DNA from: an uncultured Clostridia bacterium
Lineage (GTDB): Bacteria; Bacillota; Clostridia; Christensenellales; Borkfalkiaceae
Direction of reading: 5' to 3'
DNA: 55,692 bases
NCBI GenBank assembly: GCA_944362555.1
Contig: CALVTL010000010.1
Span: 1 to 55,692 of the forward strand
A program made the position numbers and the translations under genes. This document shows, one piece after another, positions 32,820-39,003 of this stretch; position 1 is the stretch's first letter; each line of letters begins with the position of its first letter. The notes beneath the pieces are model-generated. The model was not told where the DNA came from. It saw only the letters and a list, made by a program, of their open reading frames with translations, and ran no database searches.

Positions 32820-34249
32820 AGGACTATGTGTTTATCGGCTGGAGCAGGAACCGCGAGGTCGCCATCGAACTCAAAAAGATCCTCGACGGACAGGGATTTG
32901 TGTGCGTCGTGGGCGGACAGTATGAGAACAACCCCGAGAGCGTGCGCAACCGCAGGGGGACGGTCAACGAGACCATCAACTTTCAGATGAACCACTGCGA
33001 CCAGTCCATCCTGCTCTTTCAGAAGATCGACGACAACGTGGGCATCAGCGGCAATCTCATCTATGAGCTCGGCTATATCAACGCGCAGTACAATTATATC
33101 CAGTCGCCCACCAAGCTGCACATCTTCCGCATCGACATCACGCGGGCGGACGACGCCCTCTTCCCGACCGATCTGGGCGGCATCTGGGGGAGCAGCATCA
33201 CCTCGGGCGGACGTTCGGAGCGGGAGATCGCACAGGAGATCGCGCAGGAGTTTTTGAAGAACCAGGCGCAGATCGCCAGGAGCGATAAATTCCGCCTGCT
33301 CAACAATCACTACTTCATCGAGTATGAATTGAAGCGGCATATCGAAAACCCCGCCATGTCCGACTACGACCTCGCCATGAACCTGCTCGTCTATGTGCAG
33401 TCGGCGTTCTGCTATCAGGAGCAAAACGACATACGGCTCAAAGTGGAGCGCTTCAAAAGTCAGATGGTGGATAAGGCGATACGGTCGACCGAGCTCGAAT
33501 GGGCGACGAACTATGCCATTCAGACGCTCGATCTCTACTGTCTCACCGTTCCCGACGAGGACAGCGGCGTCATACGGATGCCCGGCGTCACCTTCCGCGG
33601 GATCTTGAACGAATTCCGCGAGATAGGCGAGCGCATCGCCCAAAAGTTCCCCGAGGTGTTCGGGGGCGCGGATTTCTCCGAAATGAAGTTTGACGAGGCG
33701 TTCTATCATCGGAACGACTTCGAGGCGTGGCTCGTTGCGCAGATGCAGGAGCACGTCACCTATCTCATCCTCGTCTATCTGCTCAACTCGGAGATCGCGG
33801 CGGAGGAGAAGGAATATTATGCGCGGCTGGGCGTCAAATACTGCCGCATCTCCATCGGAAATCTCGAGCTGCTCGCCAAATTTGACGAGAACAAGATGTA
33901 CGCAAAGCTCCTCCTTGGCTATGCCTATAAGAACATGAGCACGTTCTGTGCGGTGCTCGGCATGGATGCGGAGGTCGCGAGCAGCCGTGAGGCATCCTTC
34001 CGCCTGCGTCGCGAGGTGTATTCCTACGTCAAGGGGATCTCCGCCATCCAGCCCTCCTTAAAGGAGTACATTGCGCTCGAATACCTGCTGCAGGCGGTGG
34101 AGCGCGCAGCGGTGTGCGGGGATAAGTACGAGCGTTCCGACTATCTGCGGGAGATCGGCGACTACATCCGAGAACGCAGTAAATCGGAGCGCAACCGCAG
34201 CTATATGTTCCGCTCCCTCATCGAAAGCTACAAGGCGCTGACGGAATAG
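32816..34249 (+). CDS. TIR-like domain protein with helical C-terminal region
   Basis: The first 150 or so of 477 residues resemble TIR-like domains of the predicted nucleotide-binding (Cap12-type) class: a first strand and helix YVFIGWSRNREVAIELKKIL, a middle VNETINFQMNHCDQSILLFQ and the hallmark GNLIYELGYI with the candidate catalytic Glu, followed by LFPTDLGGIWG. Domains of this class hydrolyse NAD or bind nucleotides in bacterial immunity. Residues 160-477 are predicted almost all helical and match nothing I know; they could be a sensor or an oligomerisation module. It ends the operon and is coupled to the CAT-like gene. A defence role is inference, because the other three genes look metabolic. 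Confidence 0.7.
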   Translation: MKDYVFIGWSRNREVAIELKKILDGQGFVCVVGGQYENNPESVRNRRGTVNETINFQMNHCDQSILLFQKIDDNVGISGNLIYELGYINAQYNYIQSPTKLHIFRIDITRADDALFPTDLGGIWGSSITSGGRSEREIAQEIAQEFLKNQAQIARSDKFRLLNNHYFIEYELKRHIENPAMSDYDLAMNLLVYVQSAFCYQEQNDIRLKVERFKSQMVDKAIRSTELEWATNYAIQTLDLYCLTVPDEDSGVIRMPGVTFRGILNEFREIGERIAQKFPEVFGGADFSEMKFDEAFYHRNDFEAWLVAQMQEHVTYLILVYLLNSEIAAEEKEYYARLGVKYCRISIGNLELLAKFDENKMYAKLLLGYAYKNMSTFCAVLGMDAEVASSREASFRLRREVYSYVKGISAIQPSLKEYIALEYLLQAVERAAVCGDKYERSDYLREIGDYIRERSKSERNRSYMFRSLIESYKALTE

Positions 34250-34254
34250 GGGAT

Positions 34255-34427
34255 CATTGTCATCCCGAACCACAAGTGCGCGCGTTTTGTGACGCGCTAT
34301 CTCGTCGGGCGTTTTTCCATTGTCATCCCGAACCACAAATGCGCGCGTTTTGTGACGCGCTATCTCGTCGGGCGTTTTTCCATTGTCATCCCGAACCACA
34401 AATGCGCGCGTTTTGTGACGCGCGCAT
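34255..34427 (+). repeat. 63-bp tandem repeat
   Basis: Two full units (34255-34317, 34318-34380), nearly identical, and a third that merges into the longer family D element. The unit starts CATTGTCATCCCGAACC. Sixty-three is a multiple of three, so spurious open frames run through it. Confidence 0.9.
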
Positions 34428-34526
34428 TTGTGCGGGAGGGATCCCCCGGCAAGTGAAAAAAGCGAGGGGATTCCTCACAGGCAAGAGCGCGCGCCGGATG
34501 GGCGCGCTCTTGCCGTTCGGAATGAC
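34385..34526 (+). repeat. Repeat family D, full-length palindromic copy 1
   Basis: Ends GTCATCCCGAAC...GTTCGGAATGAC are inverted. Inside are two more hairpins: AAATGCGCGCG/CGCGCGCATTT and AAGAGCGCGC/GCGCGCTCTT. It is about 93 percent identical to 34614-34756. Confidence 0.85.
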
Positions 34527-34613
34527 GGAAGGGTTGTCGTGCACGCGCGGTACCGACCATTACAACCCTTCTGCCTTGTTTCGTACGCCATCCCGTCGGT
34601 TGCTTATTACACT

Positions 34614-34756
34614 GTCATCCCGAACCACAAATGCGCGCGTTTTGTGACGCGCGCATTTGTGCGGGAGGGATCCCCCGGCAAGGGAAAAAAGCGGGGGGAT
34701 TCCTCACAGGCAAGAGCGCGCGCCGATTGGTGCGCGCTCTTGCCGTTCGGAATGAC
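34614..34756 (+). repeat. Repeat family D, full-length palindromic copy 2
   Basis: Second full copy with the same three nested hairpins as 34385-34526. No transposase is present, so if mobile it is MITE-like. Confidence 0.85.
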
Positions 34757-34781
34757 GGGAGGCGGCAAGGGAATTTTTTGC

Positions 34782-34829
34782 GTAAAAGAAAACAGCTTGA
34801 GCCTGCTCAAGCTGTTTCAAAACGCGCCT
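34782..34829 (+). repeat. Hairpin repeat family G, copy G1
   Basis: GCGTAAAAGAAAACAGC, then TTGAGC-CT-GCTCAA, then GCTGTTT. It matches G2 in flanks and differs in the stem by compensatory changes. It could act as a terminator on either strand. Confidence 0.8.
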
Positions 34830-34846
34830 TGTACAAGCGTTCCTTA

Positions 34847-34987
34847 TTCTTGCCCCCTTGTGTAAAGGGGGTGAGCCGCGCGTTATGCGCATCACCACGG
34901 TGTGGTGTGCGCGCGTGGCGAACTGAGGTTTTTGCCATTGTGGGCAAAAACCGTGACCGTTGGCGGCGTCGCTCCTTGCGCCGCCGA
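34847..34987 (+). repeat. Structured repeat family B, copy B2
   Basis: Leader hairpin CCCCCTT/AAGGGGG. The first arm ends in CACCAC (34873-34878)-GGT-GTGGTG (34882-34887). The second hairpin is GGTTTTTGCC (34927-34936)/GGCAAAAACC (34943-34952). The third stem is GGCGGCG/CGCCGCC. Confidence 0.85.
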
Positions 34988-35010
34988 GAAATTAAAGGGG
35001 GGATTGTCAA

Positions 35011-35076
35011 AGGGCTCCCGAAAAAGATTTGCGCAGCAAAGATTTTTTGGGAAGAAGGAGCCGCAGGCGTAAAAGA
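35011..35076 (-). repeat. Hairpin repeat family C, copy C3
   Basis: On the minus strand CTTTTACGCCTGCGGCTCC leads into CCCAAAAAATC...GATCTTTTTCGGG. It is the inverted relative of C2 (30213-30275). Confidence 0.7.
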
Positions 35077-35115
35077 AAACAGCCCGGGCTTGCCCGAGCT
35101 GTTTTGAAACGTGCC
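35069..35115 (-). terminator. Terminator of tRNA-Leu and repeat family G, copy G2
   Basis: Stem AAAACAGC-CCGGGC/GCCCGA-GCTGTTTT, ending on the minus strand in TTTTCTTTT just after tRNA-Leu. It shares flanks with G1 at 34782-34829. Confidence 0.8.
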
Positions 35116-35129
35116 TAGCGGCGACGCGG

Positions 35130-35214
35130 TGGTGCCGCCGAGCGGATTTGAACCGCTACGCCTCGCGGCACAGGATTCTAAGTCCTGCGTGTCTGCCAAT
35201 TTCACCACGGCGGC
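35130..35214 (-). tRNA. tRNA-Leu, anticodon TAG
   Basis: On the minus strand the acceptor GCCGCCG pairs with CGGCGGC, followed by A73 and an encoded CCA (35132-35130). Anticodon stem CAGGA/TCCTG with loop CTTAGAA gives TAG. The long variable arm TGCCGCGAGGCGT is typical of leucine tRNA. A 12-bp inverted repeat (CACCGCCGCTTT...) lies just 5' of the mature end, in the precursor. No good promoter separates it from degV, so it may be read through from there. Confidence 0.95.
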
Positions 35215-35271
35215 ATTCACCGCCGCTTTCGTGCGGCGGGGGCATCGGAAGCGGCGGTGTGTTTCGCATTG

Positions 35272-36213
35272 TCAAGCTTTATGCGGGGCGGGTGCGGCGG
35301 CGGGGACGCGCTCCGTTTCCGCCAAAGGGGCGCGGCGGTCCTTCCCCCAGAAGAAGAGCCCGAGCATCCCGGGACCGACGTGCGAGCCCGTGCAGATGTC
35401 GTGATACTCGATGAGGATGTTTTGCACACCGCGGGCGCGGAGGATGCCGGCAAGCGCTTCGGCGTCCGCAAGGCAGTCGCCGTGGGAGATGGCGACGATG
35501 TCCGTCTCGGGGCGGAACGCCCGCTCAAAGAAGATGTCCGCGATCGCCTCGATGGCTTTTTTGCGTCCGCGCACCTTGCCGCAGGCGACGATCTTCGCGT
35601 TGTCGCTCTCGTCCGCGCGCAGGATGGGCTTGATGTTGAGCAGCGTCCCCGCAATGGCGACGGTGCGCGAGATGCGCCCCGTTCTGCGCAGATATTTGAG
35701 ATCCTCCACCGTAAAGTAGCTGTTCATTTTATAGGTGTTCTGCTTCACCCACTCCGCGCACGTTTCGGCACTCTCGCCGAGGTCGCCGAGGTCCGCCGCC
35801 TTGATGGCGATGAGCCCTTCGCCCAGAGAGGCGTTCGCGCTGTCGAGGGCGAACACCTTGCGTTCGGGGTACGCCTGCATGAGGCGCTTTGCCGCCTCCT
35901 GCGCCTGCGCATAAGTGCCGCTCACGCCCGATGAGATGGTAAAGACGAGGGCGTCCTGTCCCGCCTCCATGGCGGGGCGCAGCGCCTCCTCAAAGACCTC
36001 TGCGGTGAGAAGGGAAGTCTTGGCGTCCGCGCCCGCGCGCATGGCGTCATAGAACTTTTTCGCCGTCTCCTCAAAGGGCATATCTTCGGAAAAGCAGGGG
36101 TATTCCTCGCCCTCCACCGTGTAGTGGAAAGGGATGACGCGGATGTCCCGCGCAATGCGGATGTCGTTGGGGATGTTGGCGCCCGAATCGACGTAGATGG
36201 CAAAGTTACGCAT
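35272..36213 (-). CDS. DegV family fatty-acid-binding protein (FakB-like)
   Basis: DegV/FakB proteins hold a fatty acid for phosphorylation by FakA. The 313-residue protein shows the family pattern: IYVDSGANIPNDI at the N-terminus with the Asp-Ser pair, TSLLTAEVFEEALRP, the lipid-head loop TISSGVSGTYAQAQ and, in the second half, VEDLKYLRRTGRIS and GTLLNIKPIL. The C-terminal ICTGSHVGPGMLGLFFWG matches the conserved HxGPG motif. I place the start at ATG 36213, nine bases after AAGGAG, rather than the ATG six bases earlier. No fakA is nearby. Upstream are about 400 non-coding bases. Confidence 0.93.
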   Translation of the reverse strand: MRNFAIYVDSGANIPNDIRIARDIRVIPFHYTVEGEEYPCFSEDMPFEETAKKFYDAMRAGADAKTSLLTAEVFEEALRPAMEAGQDALVFTISSGVSGTYAQAQEAAKRLMQAYPERKVFALDSANASLGEGLIAIKAADLGDLGESAETCAEWVKQNTYKMNSYFTVEDLKYLRRTGRISRTVAIAGTLLNIKPILRADESDNAKIVACGKVRGRKKAIEAIADIFFERAFRPETDIVAISHGDCLADAEALAGILRARGVQNILIEYHDICTGSHVGPGMLGLFFWGKDRRAPLAETERVPAAAPAPHKA

Positions 36214-36219
36214 ACTCAT

Positions 36220-36629
36220 TTTCTCCTTATCGATGATTTTCCCGGATGCCCGGGGGGGACTTTGTCTGTCGTGCAGCCCGCGCGCCGCCATCATGCAAGA
36301 GCGCGGGGGCATTGAGTCGCGGGAACGCGGGAACGGGAAGGGCGGCAAGCGGCGTTTTCGTTCACGGTCTTTCCGCGTCCGCACTCCTGCGCGGCTTATT
36401 TATATTCAGCATATCACACATTCCCTGATAATACACCCTATTTCGCGCTTGTAAGGCTCTCCATTCCCCCGAAAGCCGTCTATTGTACGTTTTCTTAACT
36501 CTACCGCGCAAAAAATACACTCTACTCACGGTAGAGTTGCCATTTTTCTGCCCTCTGCATGGGACAAACCGCCCCGCGCATACGATGATTTGTGCACGGC
36601 GCAGCCAAATCGCCGTGGGGAGGTAGAGG
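36220..36629. other. Intergenic region between degV and sigK
   Basis: No gene seen. A long-range inverted repeat, CTCTACC (near 36502) and GGTAGAG (near 36530), flanks an AT-rich centre. CATACGAT at 36579-36586 resembles a sigma-E or sigma-K type -10 element upstream of sigK; the matching -35 is unclear. Confidence 0.4.
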
Positions 36630-37331
36630 ATGCTGGAAATGCTCTGTTCGCTGTTGTGCCGTCTGTTCTTCTTTACGGGCGCGGTGGAGCGGGAGAGTTC
36701 GTACCCCAAGCCGCTCTCCGCCGAGGAGGAGGCGAACTGCCTTGCGCTCGCGCGGAAGGGGGACGCGAAGGCGCGCGATAAGCTCGTGCGGCACAATATG
36801 CGGCTGGTGGCGCACATCGTCAAAAAATACACGGGCGCGGCGGAGACGGACGACATGATCTCGGTGGGGAGCATCGGGCTCATCAAGGCGATCGACAGCT
36901 TTCAGCCCGCGCGCGGCACCCGTCTTGCGACGTACACGGCGCGCTGCATCGAGAACGAAATTTTGATGTTCATCCGCGCGAGCAAAAAGCACAAGTCCAA
37001 CGTCTCGCTCTCCGACCCCGTGGGCACGGATAAGGACGGGAACGAACTCACCATCATGGACCTTCTGTTTGAAAAGGAGGATAAGGTGTTCGGCAGCGTG
37101 GAGCAGTCGCTCATGCAGGAAAAATTTCTGCTTGCGGTGCGGCGGCTGCTCACGGAGCGGGAGACGACGGTCATCTGCCTGCGCTATGCGCTCGCGGGCG
37201 GCAGCCCGATGGCGCAGCGGGAGGTGGCGCAAAAGTTGAAAATTTCCCGCTCCTATGTCTCGCGCATCGAAAAGCACGCGCTCGAAAAACTGCGCGACGG
37301 GCTCTCGCGCGAGGATTTTTTCGCAGACTGA
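36630..37331 (+). CDS. sigK: Sporulation sigma factor SigK
   Basis: SigK drives late mother-cell genes, including coat and cortex genes. The 233-residue protein is contiguous, with no skin-type interruption. Residues 1-20 form a hydrophobic pro-sequence (MLEMLCSLLCRLFFFTG) like the one cleaved by SpoIVFB in Bacillus. Region 2 reads HNMRLVAHIVKKYTGAAETDDMISVGSIGLIKAI and RLATYTARCIENEILMFIRASKK, and region 4 has REVAQKLKISRSYVSRIEKHALEKL. Placement alone, after a candidate sporulation -10 box, fits SigE/SigK control. Pro-sequence processing is inferred. A terminator follows. Confidence 0.95.
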   Translation: MLEMLCSLLCRLFFFTGAVERESSYPKPLSAEEEANCLALARKGDAKARDKLVRHNMRLVAHIVKKYTGAAETDDMISVGSIGLIKAIDSFQPARGTRLATYTARCIENEILMFIRASKKHKSNVSLSDPVGTDKDGNELTIMDLLFEKEDKVFGSVEQSLMQEKFLLAVRRLLTERETTVICLRYALAGGSPMAQREVAQKLKISRSYVSRIEKHALEKLRDGLSREDFFAD

Positions 37332-37402
37332 ACGCACCGCCCGTTCCGTGCGCGGCTGTGCGGCGATCAAAAGGGGGCAAAAAGGGGGAGGATATAAAAG
37401 GG

Positions 37403-37447
37403 GGCGCGGCGCCTGCGGCTTTTGCCGCAAGCGCCGCGCCGAAATTT
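37403..37447 (+). terminator. Terminator of sigK
   Basis: GGCGCGGCGC (37403-37412)/GCGCCGCGCC (37431-37440) with an inner TGCGGC/GCCGCA stem; the tail is GAAATTTTC, a modest U-tract. Confidence 0.7.
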
Positions 37448-37458
37448 TCATGCAGCAT

Positions 37459-37487
37459 TTGACATTTCGCGCGCATTCCGCTATAAT
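37459..37487 (+). promoter_or_regulatory. sigma-A promoter of the metF-metH operon
   Basis: TTGACA (37459-37464), 17 bases, TATAAT (37482-37487), all consensus. The leader is about 30 bases, with no room for a SAM riboswitch. Confidence 0.9.
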
Positions 37488-37523
37488 AGTAAAAATACAT
37501 AAGACGGATCAGGAGGTCTCCCC

Positions 37524-38396
37524 ATGCGCATCGACGGCATTCTTTCCCAAAAGCGCACGCTCTCGTTCGAGGTGTTCCCGCCCAAAAAGGGCGCGGAGGA
37601 GCAGGACAAGCTGCTCGCCGTCATCGACGGGCTCAAGGAATTTTCGCCCGACTTCATCAGCGTGACGTACGGCGCGGGCGGGAGCAACTCCAAAAATACG
37701 GTGGAGATCGCCGATTACATCCAGAACACGGCGCGCATCACGGCGCTCGCGCACATCACGGGCGGGCCGTCCACGCCCGCGGACGTCGACGGTGTGGCGC
37801 GCGCGCTCCGGGAGAGGGGGGTGGAGAACGTGCTCTGCCTGCGCGGCGACCGCCCCGTGGGGTACGAGGCGGAGTACTGCCGCTACTTTCCGCACGCGAG
37901 CGACCTTGCCGAGTACCTCGTGCCCTATTCCTTCACGCTGGGCGCGGCGTGCTATCCCGAGGGGCACACCGAGTGCGAATCGCTCTACGCCGACCTCGTC
38001 AACATGAAAAAGAAGGAGGAGGCGGGGGCGAAGTTCTTCATCACGCAGATCTTTTACGACAATTCCTACTACTACCGCCTCGTCAATGAGGCGCGCCGCA
38101 TCGGCATCACGTCGCCCATCCTCCCGGGCATCATGCCCCTCGTCAATCCCAAAAACATCCGCAGGATCAAGGAGATGTGCGGGAGCACCATCCCGCTCGA
38201 ATTCCGCAACATGATCGAAATTTACTCCTCCCGCCCCGCGGTGATGGAGGAGATCGGGTATAATTACGCCGTCTATCAGATCATCGACCTCATCGCCAAG
38301 GGCGCGCCCGGCGTGCACCTGTATGTGATGAACAATCTCCGCACGGCGCAGGCGATCTGTTCGCGCATCGGGAGGGTGCTGCATGAGCTCTTCTGA
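37524..38396 (+). CDS. metF: Methylenetetrahydrofolate reductase
   Basis: MetF reduces 5,10-methylene-THF to 5-methyl-THF, the methyl donor for MetH. The 290-residue TIM-barrel protein has the conserved SFEVFPPKKG start, FISVTYGAGGS, LAHITGGPST-like folate/FAD residues, VLCLRGDRP, and AKFFITQIFYDN in the middle. The C-terminal region contains LPGIMPLVNP. AGGAGG precedes the ATG. The stop overlaps the next gene by 14 bases, which fits co-production with the methionine synthase parts. In acetogens MetF pairs with RnfC2 or MetV; neither is seen here. Confidence 0.96.
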   Translation: MRIDGILSQKRTLSFEVFPPKKGAEEQDKLLAVIDGLKEFSPDFISVTYGAGGSNSKNTVEIADYIQNTARITALAHITGGPSTPADVDGVARALRERGVENVLCLRGDRPVGYEAEYCRYFPHASDLAEYLVPYSFTLGAACYPEGHTECESLYADLVNMKKKEEAGAKFFITQIFYDNSYYYRLVNEARRIGITSPILPGIMPLVNPKNIRRIKEMCGSTIPLEFRNMIEIYSSRPAVMEEIGYNYAVYQIIDLIAKGAPGVHLYVMNNLRTAQAICSRIGRVLHELF

Positions 38397-39003
38397 CCTC
38401 GTCCGCCGCGCGCTCGCCTACCTCGGCTGCCGCACCTCGCCGGACGATCGGCTTGTTTCGCTCGTGGGGGAATGCCTTGCGGAGGCGGAGCGCCTTGCAC
38501 ACTTCCGCGCCGTGGGCGAAGTGTTCTCCCGCCGTCTGCCTTTTTTGCAGAACGCGCCCTATCTGCAGTTCCTCGAAGGGTGCGCGGAATACGCGCTGGT
38601 CGCCATGACGCTGGGGAGCGAGGCGGAGCTGCGCGTGCGCGCGCTCATGAAGGTGGATCCCGCCCGCGCCGTCGTTCTGGACGCCTGCGCGAGCGCCCTC
38701 GTCGAGGCGGAGGGCGACAAATGGGAGGAACGGTTCAGAAAAAACAGGACCTTCCGCTTCTGCCCGGGCTACGGCGGGAGCAGCGTTTCGGACAACGCAT
38801 TCATCTTTGAGGCGCTGCGCCCGGAGCGCATCGGGATGCAGCTTCTGCCCTCGGGCATGATGGCACCGCAAAAGTCGATGGCGGGCATTATCGGCATCGG
38901 TAAACAGGGAACAAGAACGTGCAGCGGCTGCATGGCGGCTGCGGGCTGTAAATTTTTCAGGGAGGGCGGCGTATGTTATCGCTCGGAACAAAGCTCATCA
39001 TAA
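38383..39003 (+). CDS. Stand-alone MetH reactivation-domain protein
   Basis: A 206-residue protein corresponding to the C-terminal S-adenosylmethionine-binding reactivation domain of cobalamin-dependent methionine synthase. It has the N-terminal helical part, an RFCPGYGGSS segment equivalent to the R-x-x-PGY motif, and the closing IGMQLLPSGMMAPQKSMAGIIGIG. The tail CSGCMAAAGCKFF is Cys-rich and unusual; such Cys residues could bind metal or be redox-active, but this is inference. It is encoded between metF and the catalytic metH and overlaps both, so the synthase is a split, two-gene enzyme. Confidence 0.9.
   Translation: MSSSDLVRRALAYLGCRTSPDDRLVSLVGECLAEAERLAHFRAVGEVFSRRLPFLQNAPYLQFLEGCAEYALVAMTLGSEAELRVRALMKVDPARAVVLDACASALVEAEGDKWEERFRKNRTFRFCPGYGGSSVSDNAFIFEALRPERIGMQLLPSGMMAPQKSMAGIIGIGKQGTRTCSGCMAAAGCKFFREGGVCYRSEQSSS

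Larger units (their letters stand above)
34250..35129. other. Repeat island between the TIR-like gene and tRNA-Leu
   Basis: About 880 bases without a credible gene. In order: the 63-bp tandem array, two full D elements, hairpin G1, structured repeat B2, hairpin C3 (inverted) and hairpin G2. Confidence 0.75.

Noticed and set aside
34058-34399. Minus-strand frame with repeated VVRDDNGKTPDE units
   Set aside because: The repeats are only the translation of the 63-bp tandem array (21 codons per unit); there is no ribosome binding site, and it runs into the TIR-like gene.
34255-34430. Possible CRISPR array
   Set aside because: The whole 63-bp unit is repeated, with no variable spacers, only two full units and no cas genes.
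36630-37331. skin-type interruption of sigK
   Set aside because: The frame is continuous from the pro-sequence to region 4.
37488-37523. SAM riboswitch before metF
   Set aside because: The leader from the consensus promoter is only about 30 bases, too short for any known SAM aptamer.
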